Assembly: GCA_021778375.1 (NCBI GenBank) | Contig: JAJYCM010000075.1 | Coordinates: 1-10,615, forward strand | DNA length: 10,615 nucleotides | Source: Bacteroidota bacterium | GTDB lineage: Bacteria > Bacteroidota > Ignavibacteria > Ignavibacteriales > Ignavibacteriaceae | Direction of reading: 5' to 3' | Part shown: in pieces, positions 1 through 6,231 of the stretch | Layout of the letters: each line of letters opens with the position of its first letter | Numbering within the stretch: position 1 is the stretch's first letter | The notes under the pieces: model-generated | Database searches by the model: none | The model's input: only the letters and a program-made list of their open reading frames with translations | Told to the model about the DNA's origin: nothing | Made by a program: the position numbers and the translations under genes

Positions 1-375
1 TCTGTTACTTTCATATAATTTCTATCAGTTCCATATTTTTAAAAACAAATTTAATACTTTCAAAGTTAAACTACATTACAATAATATTTCTTGAAGAATT
101 TAATTTGCTATCAATCTATCGAACATTCAGAGAGAAATTTCCCACTTCCCATATTCCATCCACCCTTTTTCCATATTCCATCCCCCATGTTCCATTTCCC
201 ACCGTCGACCATTTTTGACACAGTCTCATTTAAATAAGTAAAACTTTGGACAGTTTTTTTGCAAGGTACTAATAGAAGCTTTCAATAAAAAAGATAGACA
301 AATATTGATTTTTAACAGACCATCTGGTGTGTTTTATCAAAATGCGGGAGTAAAAATGTAGTCTTTGAGGTACCC
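1..375. other. Non-coding region downstream of the TPR gene
   Basis: I see no convincing gene here. The first ~135 nt are very AT-rich and featureless. C/T-rich repeats follow at 137-203 (listed separately). At 240-257 there is a weak hairpin, AAAACT and AGTTTT around the loop TTGGAC, running into a T tract at 254-260. It could act as a weak terminator, possibly for the TPR gene that ends at 376 on the minus strand, but the stem has only six mostly A-T pairs. One plus-strand frame is open to about 221, but its translation follows the repeats and shows no protein character. Confidence 0.6.
137..203. repeat. Degenerate CCATATTCCAT short repeats
   Basis: The 12-mer CCATATTCCATC occurs exactly at 149-160 and 171-182 (22-nt period). 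A third copy with one mismatch, CCATGTTCCAT, lies at 185-195. The block is flanked by TTTCCCAC-type sequence on both sides (138-144 and 195-202). All purines are on the minus strand, where it reads as ATGGAATATGG-like units. A related G/A-rich composition appears after fumC at 3139-3201. The repeats are in intergenic DNA and encode nothing. Their function is unknown. Confidence 0.6.
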
Positions 376-861
376 TTAATTCATCAATGCGGAAATTCTA
401 ATTATCGCATTTTGAGCTTCATCGAAATCAGGATAAAAGTCAAGCGAATTGTTATAAAAACGAAGTGCTCTAAGAAAATCCCACTTTTTCTCATAAACCT
501 TTCCAAGGTTAAAGTATGTTTGATAATTCAAAATGCAATCCTTAAATGTTAATGCTTTTTCAAGCCACAAAATTGCTTCTTCAGGTTTACCGAGACTAAT
601 TAAATAATCACCGATATTATGGTATGGCATTCCAAAATCTGATTTTAGCCTGATTGCAATTTTACATTCGGAAATTGCTTCATCAAAACAACCTTGAAGG
701 CTATAAGCAATTCCTAAATAAACATGCGTTTCTGCAGTAGGAAAAATTTCGATCGATGCTCTGTAATTTTCAATAGCTGTTTCAATCTTTCCCTTAACTT
801 GAGATTTGACTGCTTTATCAAAATACTCTGCCGCAAGTGTAACATTTTTATCTGTCGCCAA
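376..861 (-). CDS. Tetratricopeptide repeat (TPR) protein, 161 aa
   Basis: This small protein is built almost entirely of TPR helices: about four repeats at residues ~10-42, 43-75, 76-108 and 109-145. Each shows the TPR pattern of a small residue mid-helix A, G-x-x-x-E-A-I in helix B and a closing Pro/Asp (for example GKIETAIENYRASIEIFP and GKPEEAILWLEKAL). There is no signal peptide, membrane segment or catalytic domain, so it is probably a cytoplasmic protein-interaction scaffold with unknown partner. The start codon is TTG (859-861 reversed). It is supported by an AAAGGA ribosome-binding site about 8 nt upstream and by an in-frame TAA five codons upstream. No ATG start lies near. It is divergent from the 566-aa gene. 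The TPR fold is clear; the role is not. Confidence 0.85.
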   Translation of the reverse strand: MATDKNVTLAAEYFDKAVKSQVKGKIETAIENYRASIEIFPTAETHVYLGIAYSLQGCFDEAISECKIAIRLKSDFGMPYHNIGDYLISLGKPEEAILWLEKALTFKDCILNYQTYFNLGKVYEKKWDFLRALRFYNNSLDFYPDFDEAQNAIIRISALMN

Positions 862-901
862 AAAAATATTCCTTTATTAAAATGTTAAATTATTAGTCAA
901 A

Positions 902-934
902 TTTTACATTGCATAAATAATTCATTATGTAAAA
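902..934. promoter_or_regulatory. Inverted repeat in the divergent intergenic region
   Basis: TTTTACAT (902-909) and ATGTAAAA (927-934) are perfect 8-bp inverted arms separated by 17 nt. They lie about 40-75 nt upstream of the TTG start of the TPR gene, in the 217-nt spacer between two divergent genes. The arrangement would suit a dimeric regulator binding site, but AT-rich inverted repeats arise easily by chance in this composition. Confidence 0.25.
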
Positions 935-1015
935 ATTATCAAACCACTTTCGCTTAACGGTTGTAAAAAGTAAAATTACGGTCAAATTGACGGACAAATA
1001 AATCTATATTTTCAA

Positions 1016-1046
1016 TTGCCTTGCGTTCGATTAAGCTTTAATTTTG
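1016..1046 (+). promoter_or_regulatory. Candidate Bacteroidota-type promoter for the 566-aa gene
   Basis: TAATTTTG at 1039-1046 fits the Bacteroidota -7 box TAnnTTTG. TTG at 1016-1018 lies 20 nt upstream, in the expected place for the -33 element. Transcription would begin near 1052, leaving a leader of about 27 nt that contains AGGG (1068-1071) ahead of the ATG at 1079. The same octamer -7 box occurs upstream of tdh. Confidence 0.45.
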
Positions 1047-1078
1047 ACCATTATTAAATAAATAGAATAGGGTTTTTT

Positions 1079-2779
1079 ATGAATATCCAAAACAAAACAG
1101 TGCTCGTCCTCGGAGGCTGGGGTTTGGTAGGCAATGCAGTTGCAAGAAAATTAGTCGAACAAATGCCCAAGCAAATTATTATTACATCATTAAAATTATC
1201 CGAAGCGGAAGAAGCAGTTTCAAAATTAAGTAAAGAATTTCCTGAGAAAGGACAAAACTATTTTATTCCTTGGGGGGGAGATATTTTTGTACGAAATGAG
1301 TTTAAGGATTTGAATAGGCTTTCTATCCTTTCAGACAAAGAGAAACGAAAAATTTTGATGCAGGATACTATGGATGAACTTTCAGAAGAAGTTTTGAAAA
1401 ATTCAGCACTTTATAACCTTCTTACTCTCTACAAGCCGAATATTGTTGTTGACTGTATCAATACTGCAACGGCAATTGCTTACCAGGATGTTTATACAAC
1501 TTATCGCAGCATCTTCAAAGCAATAAAAACCAATGCCGGTTATGATGATCTGGTAACAGAAACAGAAAAACTTCTTTGCACTCTTTATATCCCTCAGTTA
1601 ATCCGGCATGTTCAAATTTTATATTCCAGTATGAGCCGGGTTAAATCCGAAATTTACGTTAAGATAGGCACGAGCGGAACCGGAGGAATGGGACTTAACA
1701 TTCCTTATACCCACAGCGAAGAAAAGCCTTCGCGCGTTTTGTTAAGCAAATCTTCAATTGCCGGCGCCCATACGCTTTTACTCTTTTTGATGGCAAGAAC
1801 TCCCGATGGACCTATCACAAAAGAAATAAAACCAACCGCAGCTATCGCATGGAAAAAGATAGAATACGGTGAAATTAAAAAAAGAGGCCAAGCTATAGAG
1901 CTTGTAGATGTACCTGTTACAGAAGCTGTTCCTCTTAAAGATAAATTTGTCCTTTTTTCGGATAAACAATACAGGACAACAGGCGAAACTTTAAAATCTG
2001 TTTTTATAGATACCGGCGAGAATGGAATCTTTTCTAAGGGGGAATTTGAAACCATTTCAGCACAAAAACAGATGGAATTTGTTACACCCGAAGAAATTGC
2101 CGACGTTGTTATCTACGAAATTAAGGGCGGAAACACCGGACATGATATCGTCAGTTCATTAGACCACGCAACAATGGAGCCAACCTACCGCGCGGGATAT
2201 TTGCAACACATGGCAGTTAAAAAACTTAATCAGCTTGAAAAAGAAAATCATGTAAGCAGCGTAGCTTTTGAATTGCTGGGACCGCCGAGACTTTCAAAGC
2301 TGCTGTACGAAATTCATCTAATAAGTTTATTCAATAAAACTATGAAAGATGTTTTAAGCTTGTCGCCAAAAGAGCTATCCGAAAAATGTTTTGAAATTAT
2401 CACAGAAAATTCTAAGCTAAGAAGCGAAATAATTTCAATCGGTATACCGGTGCTTTTGCCGGACGGAGAGTCTTTGTTAAGAGGAAACACAATAAAAATA
2501 CCTGCATTTCGCGGAGAGAACGTTCTTGATATTTCCAAAGAGAATATTGAAAAATGGTCTAATGAAGGGTGGGTTGATTTGCGTCCAATTAACATGAGCA
2601 AATGGCAGACAAGAATTGCAGAGTTGATAGACGAGGCAGAAAAAATTCCCGCCACTGAGACAAGTTCTATGCATGTCCGTACAAAAGAATACTGGAATTA
2701 TTTTGAAGAAATAAATATTGGAAAGATATGCAGTTGGCTTTTCATTCATGAAGAGCAAGGCACAAGGATGAAAGCGTAA
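1079..2779 (+). CDS. NAD(P)-binding Rossmann-fold protein, SDR/epimerase-like, function unknown (566 aa)
   Basis: The N-terminus begins directly with a beta strand and a dinucleotide-binding glycine loop, LVLGGWGLVGNAVARKL (GxxGxxG at residues 12-18). This resembles extended short-chain dehydrogenases and NAD-dependent epimerases. A strand ending in PNIVVDCINTAT (120-131) matches the family's second conserved strand. A glycine-rich segment, GTSGTGGMGLNIPYTHSEE (197-215), precedes a helix at ~222-240. I do not find a clear YxxxK catalytic pair where SDR enzymes have it, so enzyme activity is uncertain. Residues ~250-566 form a long extension I cannot assign to a domain. At 566 aa it is well above the 250-350 aa usual for SDR proteins. 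There is no signal peptide or membrane segment. ATG at 1079 follows AGGG by 7 nt. It appears monocistronic, ending at a hairpin. I do not recognise a specific gene. Confidence 0.8.
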   Translation: MNIQNKTVLVLGGWGLVGNAVARKLVEQMPKQIIITSLKLSEAEEAVSKLSKEFPEKGQNYFIPWGGDIFVRNEFKDLNRLSILSDKEKRKILMQDTMDELSEEVLKNSALYNLLTLYKPNIVVDCINTATAIAYQDVYTTYRSIFKAIKTNAGYDDLVTETEKLLCTLYIPQLIRHVQILYSSMSRVKSEIYVKIGTSGTGGMGLNIPYTHSEEKPSRVLLSKSSIAGAHTLLLFLMARTPDGPITKEIKPTAAIAWKKIEYGEIKKRGQAIELVDVPVTEAVPLKDKFVLFSDKQYRTTGETLKSVFIDTGENGIFSKGEFETISAQKQMEFVTPEEIADVVIYEIKGGNTGHDIVSSLDHATMEPTYRAGYLQHMAVKKLNQLEKENHVSSVAFELLGPPRLSKLLYEIHLISLFNKTMKDVLSLSPKELSEKCFEIITENSKLRSEIISIGIPVLLPDGESLLRGNTIKIPAFRGENVLDISKENIEKWSNEGWVDLRPINMSKWQTRIAELIDEAEKIPATETSSMHVRTKEYWNYFEEINIGKICSWLFIHEEQGTRMKA

Positions 2780-2792
2780 AGTTTATTATGAA

Positions 2793-2825
2793 GAGATGAC
2801 ATCTTCTAGAAAAGGATGTCATCTC
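2793..2825 (+). terminator. Hairpin terminator after the 566-aa gene
   Basis: GAGATGACATC (2793-2803) and GATGTCATCTC (2815-2825) are perfect 11-bp inverted arms around an 11-nt loop, starting 13 nt after the stop codon. A T-rich stretch (GATTTATCTT) follows rather than a clean T run. This may be an intrinsic terminator or a stabilising 3' hairpin. Confidence 0.6.
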
Positions 2826-2863
2826 GATTTATCTTATGGGCACTTCTAAAAACTTCAATATTT

Positions 2864-2882
2864 GCCTGAAGGCAGGCAGGTT
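2864..2882 (+). repeat. Hairpin module, copy 1
   Basis: GCCTG pairs with CAGGC around the loop AAGG (2864-2877), followed by AGGTT. It aligns in the same orientation with 15 of 19 bases of the copy at 3045-3063. One pair of differences is compensatory: position 3 C to T together with position 12 G to A keeps the stem paired. The copy is near the left end of the MITE-like element. Confidence 0.5.
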
Positions 2883-2904
2883 CCAAATGACAAAAAAAGG
2901 ATTG

Positions 2905-3019
2905 TGTCATTTCCACTGATCCGCCGCGGCGGACTCGAAGGAGAAATCCCATGTTCAATTCGACCATCTAAGCTTTACAAGGGGATTTCTCACCGGCTTA
3001 AGCCGGATTCGAAATGACA
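2905..3019. repeat. REP-like nested inverted repeat with two inserted 14-bp palindromes
   Basis: The outer arms are TGTCATTTC (2905-2913) and GAAATGACA (3011-3019). The inner arms are GAGAAATCCC (2941-2950) and GGGATTTCTC (2982-2991). Both pairs are perfect. Between outer and inner arm on each side lies a different self-palindrome: TCCGCCGCGGCGGA (2920-2933) on the left and CCGGCTTAAGCCGG (2993-3006) on the right. A further AAATGACA at 2885-2892 can pair with 2905-2912. The core is GC-richer than the surrounding DNA. The layout resembles bacterial REP/BIME-type interspersed repeats carried inside the larger element. Confidence 0.6.
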
Positions 3020-3044
3020 ATTACTTGTATGCCATATCTAAGGA

Positions 3045-3063
3045 GCTTGCAGACAAGCAGGTT
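3045..3063 (+). repeat. Hairpin module, copy 2
   Basis: GCTTG pairs with CAAGC around the loop CAGA (3045-3058), followed by AGGTT. It is the partner of the module at 2864-2882, in the same orientation, near the right end of the MITE-like element. The covarying stem pair suggests that the structure, not just the sequence, has been maintained or that both descend from a mobile palindrome family. Confidence 0.5.
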
Positions 3064-3138
3064 CTCTGCGTTAAATTTTTATAAATGATAGTTTTTAGAA
3101 GTACCCTTATGTAATCATCTTGCACAGGATTACACATT

Positions 3139-3201
3139 ATTGGAATGGAATAATGGATAAAAATAATCTATCCCATCACTCCACTACTCCATTCCTCCAA
3201 T
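3139..3201 (-). terminator. Imperfect palindrome of ATGGA-type units after fumC, possible terminator
   Basis: ATTGGAATGGA (3139-3149) can pair with TCCATTCCTCCAAT (3188-3201) with a 3-nt bulge. Inside, GGATA (3155-3159) faces TATCC (3169-3173). The right arm consists of short units that read (A/G)TGGAGT on the minus strand. It begins 40 nt past the fumC stop, so it could end fumC transcription, but no T tract follows on that strand. It may equally be a degenerate repeat related to 137-203. Confidence 0.35.
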
Positions 3202-3240
3202 TTTCCAAAAGCTGCCTAACATAAATTATTTAATGAGAGC

Positions 3241-4632
3241 TTAGGACTTTGGACCGGTCATTTTTTCCGGTCGAACAACCTCATCAAACTTTTCACCGGT
3301 TAATAGCCCAAGTTCAATTACAACTTCTCGCAATGTTTTATTCTCTTTATGAGCTTTCTTTGCAACTTTGGCAGCATTATCATACCCGATGTGGGGATTA
3401 AGCGCCGTTACAAGCATTAAAGAATTTTCCAAATGCCTTTTAATATTTACTTCATTCGCTTGAATTCCTACAACGCAATTGTCGGTAAAACTTTCACAGG
3501 CATCTGCAAGAAGGCGGATGGATTGAAGCACATTAAAAATAATTACTGGCTTAAACACATTAAGCTCAAAATTTCCGCTTGCCCCGGCGAAAGTTACAGT
3601 TGCATCATTACCAAAAACTTGAACGCAAACCATCGTCATTGCTTCGCTCTGTGTGGGATTAACTTTCCCCGGCATAATTGAACTTCCGGGTTCATTTTCT
3701 GGAAGGGATAATTCCCCAATACCACAGCGGGGACCGGAGCCAAGCCATCTAATATCATTCGCAATTTTCATTAAAGATGCTGCTAATGTTTTAAGTACAC
3801 CGCTTGTTTCGACAAGCGCATCGTGTGTTGCAAGCGCTTCGAATTTATTGCGAGCCGATATAAAAGGATTTCCTGTCAACTCAGCAATTTTAGCAGCAGC
3901 TTTTACTGCAAATTCCGGATGAGTATTTAGACCTGTTCCTACAGCAGTCCCGCCTAAGGCTAATTCATAAAGATGAGGAAGTGATGCATTAATCCTTTCA
4001 AGTCCGTTTGTTAATTGCTGCACGTAGCCGGAAAATTCCTGTCCAAGCGTAAGCGGAGTTGCATCCATTAAATGTGTCCTACCGATTTTAATAATATCTT
4101 TAAACTCAAAGGATTTTTTTGCGAGCGCATCACGAAGCTTAGTAACCATAGGAATAAGTCTTCTATGAATTTCTTCAACAGCGGCAATATGCATGGCCGT
4201 CGGGAAAGTATCGTTAGAGGATTGAGCTTTATTTACATCATCATTCGGGTGAATGGGTTTTTTGCTTCCCATTTGTCCTCCTGAAAGTTGAATAGCCCGG
4301 TTAGAAATAACCTCATTAGCATTCATATTTGTCTGAGTGCCACTTCCCGTCTGCCAGACAACCAGCGGGAAATGGTCGTCAAGTTTTCCTTCGATAACCT
4401 CATCGGCGGCTTTAACTATAAGGTCTGCTTTCTCTGCAGCTAAAATACCAAGCTCTTTATTTGTAAGAGCAGCAGCTTTTTTAAGAATACCAAGAGACCT
4501 TATCAATTCTCGCGGAAATCTTTCACCGCCTATCTTAAAGTTCATCAATGATCTGGCAGTTTGAGCGCCGTAATATTTACTTGTAGGCACTTTTATTTCT
4601 CCCATACTGTCGGTTTCGATTCTATAGTCCAT
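3241..4632 (-). CDS. fumC: Class II fumarate hydratase (fumarase C)
   Basis: This cytoplasmic TCA-cycle enzyme reversibly hydrates fumarate to L-malate and needs no iron-sulfur cluster. At 463 aa it is full length (about 467 in E. coli). All hallmark segments of the fumarase/aspartase superfamily are present: GSGTQTNMNANEV (96-108), HPNDDVNKAQSSND (128-141), GRTHLMDATP with the active-site His187, and the flexible signature loop GSSIMPGKVNP (316-326) with catalytic Ser318. The HLMDATPLT form and WQTGSGTQ favour fumarase over aspartase or argininosuccinate lyase. ATG at 4632 is preceded by GGAGA about 7 nt upstream. It is monocistronic in the window. A perfect 10-bp inverted repeat lies 43-67 nt upstream (4675-4699), a possible control element. 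Nothing suggests damage. Confidence 0.97.
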   Translation of the reverse strand: MDYRIETDSMGEIKVPTSKYYGAQTARSLMNFKIGGERFPRELIRSLGILKKAAALTNKELGILAAEKADLIVKAADEVIEGKLDDHFPLVVWQTGSGTQTNMNANEVISNRAIQLSGGQMGSKKPIHPNDDVNKAQSSNDTFPTAMHIAAVEEIHRRLIPMVTKLRDALAKKSFEFKDIIKIGRTHLMDATPLTLGQEFSGYVQQLTNGLERINASLPHLYELALGGTAVGTGLNTHPEFAVKAAAKIAELTGNPFISARNKFEALATHDALVETSGVLKTLAASLMKIANDIRWLGSGPRCGIGELSLPENEPGSSIMPGKVNPTQSEAMTMVCVQVFGNDATVTFAGASGNFELNVFKPVIIFNVLQSIRLLADACESFTDNCVVGIQANEVNIKRHLENSLMLVTALNPHIGYDNAAKVAKKAHKENKTLREVVIELGLLTGEKFDEVVRPEKMTGPKS

Positions 4633-4674
4633 AAATTTTTCTCCATTAAAATTTCTTTGAAAAAATATTTTAGC

Positions 4675-4699
4675 TTGAAGTTAAAAAAATTAACTTCAA
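4675..4699. promoter_or_regulatory. Perfect 10-bp inverted repeat upstream of fumC
   Basis: TTGAAGTTAA (4675-4684) and TTAACTTCAA (4690-4699) are perfect arms separated by five A residues. The centre lies about 55 nt upstream of the fumC start, in a 303-nt divergent intergenic region. On neither strand is the hairpin followed by a T run in the direction of a gene end, so it does not look like a terminator. It may be an operator for a dimeric regulator or a leader hairpin of fumC mRNA. I did not find a TAnnTTTG promoter box on the fumC strand. Confidence 0.4.
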
Positions 4700-4846
4700 A
4701 AAAATAATACTATTAATTTACGATAAATTTTTAAGAGAAATAATCTCAATAATAGAAGGTAATTATGAAATAGAAAACAAATGCACTTTCAATTAATCAA
4801 ATTATTATCGACATTTGAATAGATGTTATTTCTAGAATAGAATTTT

Positions 4847-4858
4847 ATTAGCGCTAAT
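4847..4858. promoter_or_regulatory. Palindrome ATTAGCGCTAAT
   Basis: This perfect 12-bp palindrome with an AGCGCT core lies 77 nt upstream of the chosen ATG of the cytidylate-kinase-like gene (26 nt before the alternative TTG). A central CG in an AT-flanked palindrome is typical of LacI-family operators, but no such regulator is in the window, so the assignment is speculative. Confidence 0.25.
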
Positions 4859-4935
4859 CCTGTGCAAGACTTATCCGGGAAGATTTGCAAAACGAATTTT
4901 TTTCTTTTCTAACAAATTTTTTTGGGAAAGACGAA

Positions 4936-5646
4936 ATGACAATAGGATCATTTGAAAAAGCAAAATTGTATATTGAGTCGCATTCTGCTTTAAAAGATTC
5001 GAGGCAACCAAAGGAACCTATCGGACCTTGTATTACTATTTCTCGGGAAACAGGAGCAAGAGCAGATAAGATTTCGGAATTATTGATCGACATTTTTCAA
5101 AAATTAAACAATAAGGCTCATTGGGCGGTATTCGACAAAAACTTAATTGAAAAAGTTCTGCAGGATCATCATCTCCCCGAAACCCTTTCTAAGTTAATGG
5201 AAGAGAAAAAATACCCGAGCATGAATTCGATTTTAAATGAATTGCTTGCAGGACAACCGGGTGTTTGGTCTCTAGCCCATAAAACAACAAAGGCAATATT
5301 TGAACTTGGACGGATTGGCAATGTAATTATAATTGGCAGAGGCGCCAACATTATTACATCAAATTTGTCAAATGCTTATCATATCCGTTTAGTAGCTCCT
5401 ATTGAAGCCCGTATCTCACATATTCAGCAGTTATTCAACCTCGATAAAAAAGATGCTTTAGATTTTATAAAGCGAGAAGATGCTGATAGGAAAGAGTATT
5501 TGCGAAATTATTTTCATAAAGACATCTCAGATCCTCTTTTATATAATCTTATTATCAATACGGGACTTCAAAACGATGAAGATTGCGCGGAAATTATTAA
5601 AACTGGGTTACTTAAAAAGTTTTCAAGTTTTTTCTTCTTCGACTGA
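4936..5646 (+). CDS. Cytidylate kinase-like family protein (236 aa)
   Basis: The protein resembles the cytidylate-kinase-like P-loop family (Cytidylate_kin2 type). From the chosen start, the first strand and loop read GPCITISRETGARADKISELL (30-50), matching the family's ISRExGsgg pattern. Here the usual glycine-rich loop is replaced by ETGARADK, so phosphate binding may be altered. Later family landmarks are VIIIGRGANIIT (130-141), the lid region RLVAPIEARI (151-160), DADRKEYLRNYF (182-193) and LYNLIINT (202-209). The substrate is unknown; CMP kinase activity should not be assumed. The reading frame also allows a TTG start at 4885 (253 aa), but the extra 17 residues are phenylalanine-rich and precede the domain. 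ATG at 4936 has GGGAAAG about 5-6 nt upstream, so I prefer it. The C-terminus ends in an odd FFFFD run. Confidence 0.8.
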   Translation: MTIGSFEKAKLYIESHSALKDSRQPKEPIGPCITISRETGARADKISELLIDIFQKLNNKAHWAVFDKNLIEKVLQDHHLPETLSKLMEEKKYPSMNSILNELLAGQPGVWSLAHKTTKAIFELGRIGNVIIIGRGANIITSNLSNAYHIRLVAPIEARISHIQQLFNLDKKDALDFIKREDADRKEYLRNYFHKDISDPLLYNLIINTGLQNDEDCAEIIKTGLLKKFSSFFFFD

Positions 5647-5767
5647 GCTTTGGAAATTATTGTTTGTAAACACATTGGGGATATTTTGGCATTTCAGACG
5701 AACTTTTAGAATTTTTCTCTTAATTAATTTTTTGTAGTTTAACACTCAAATTTTTTGTGGAGTTGGA

Positions 5768-6169
5768 ATGGAGCTTACACTTCAAGACAAGAGCAATTAC
5801 TTAAAGGGGCTACTGATCGTAGCTAAAAAAGATAATCAATTAACTGAACCGGAAAAGCAAATTATTCGCGATGTTGCATTAAAACTTGGGTTTGCCAAGG
5901 AGTTTTACGAAGACACGTTAAAGAGCTTGCTAGTAAATAAATATATTGCGGATGATCCGATAAAATTTTCCACTGCAAAAGTTGCCCAGTCGTTCGTTTC
6001 CGACGGACTAAAATTGACCTTCTCAGATTTTTCAAATTATGACAAAGAATTAAAATGGTTAAGAGCCACTGCCGGAATTAACAATATTGATGAAGGATGG
6101 TTTGCGGATAAAATTAAAAAGTATAAGGAATCTTCAAATATCGAGTTTGCTCTTTTTTCTATAATCTAA
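5768..6169 (+). CDS. TerB-like helical protein (133 aa)
   Basis: This is a small soluble all-helical protein with the signature of the TerB/DjlA-like superfamily: YLKGLLIVAKKDNQLTEPEK followed by IIRDVALKLGF (residues 11-42), i.e. hydrophobic helix, acidic D-x-x-L-x-x-x-E turn, then a second helix ending in LG. A weaker second unit, YDKELKWLRATAGINNIDEGWF (91-112), has the same spacing. In tellurite-resistance operons TerB binds metal ions through its acidic residues, but isolated TerB-like proteins have many contexts, and no other ter gene is present. Tellurite resistance should not be inferred. ATG at 5768 follows GGAG by about 6 nt. It lies 121 nt after the cytidylate-kinase-like gene on the same strand and could share its transcript. 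There is no signal peptide. Confidence 0.7.
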   Translation: MELTLQDKSNYLKGLLIVAKKDNQLTEPEKQIIRDVALKLGFAKEFYEDTLKSLLVNKYIADDPIKFSTAKVAQSFVSDGLKLTFSDFSNYDKELKWLRATAGINNIDEGWFADKIKKYKESSNIEFALFSII

Positions 6170-6231
6170 TTTTTTTGCCAAATCCTGTGCTAAAAGACAA
6201 TACTCCCACCGATTGGTAGGCATATCTTCGT

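Larger units (their letters stand above)
2839..3105. mobile_element. MITE-like non-coding element with TIRs and CTTATG target duplication
   Basis: GGCACTTCTAAAAACT (2839-2854) and AGTTTTTAGAAGTACC (3090-3105) are 16-bp terminal inverted repeats with one mismatch. Immediately outside them the hexamer CTTATG is directly repeated (2833-2838 and 3106-3111), as expected for a target-site duplication. The last base of each copy could instead belong to the TIR, which would give a 17-bp TIR and TTAT. The 267-bp interior has no ORF of note and no transposase. It is packed with palindromes: paired hairpin modules at 2864-2882 and 3045-3063, and a nested inverted repeat at 2905-3019. It sits between the ends of two convergent genes, where insertion does little harm. 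I infer a non-autonomous element mobilised in trans; the parent IS family is not identified. Confidence 0.65.

Noticed and set aside
3..221. Open plus-strand frame at the left edge
   Set aside because: It runs through AT-rich sequence and the ATTCCAT repeats. The translation is low-complexity (repeated His-Ile-Pro/Ser stretches) with no domain character, so it is probably not the end of a gene.
3111..3133. GTAATC/GATTAC hairpin just right of the MITE-like element
   Set aside because: Only six pairs with an 11-nt loop and no T tract. This is expected by chance in AT-rich DNA.
3653..3922. Antisense ORF of 89 codons inside fumC
   Set aside because: It is the reverse frame of the conserved fumarase signature loop region. 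Its openness is explained by fumC codon use. Other antisense ORFs within fumC, the 566-aa gene, tdh and kbl were dismissed for the same reason.
5480..5737. 85-codon frame overlapping and running past the cytidylate-kinase-like gene, possible frameshifted C-terminus
   Set aside because: The overlapped part is out of frame with a well-conserved domain. The part past 5646 is an AT-rich Phe/Leu/Ile translation with no family similarity. The gene already contains all family landmarks before its stop.
5768..6169. Tellurite-resistance function for the TerB-like gene
   Set aside because: No terC, terD, terE, terA or terZ neighbours. Stand-alone TerB-like domains are widespread and the similarity supports only the fold.
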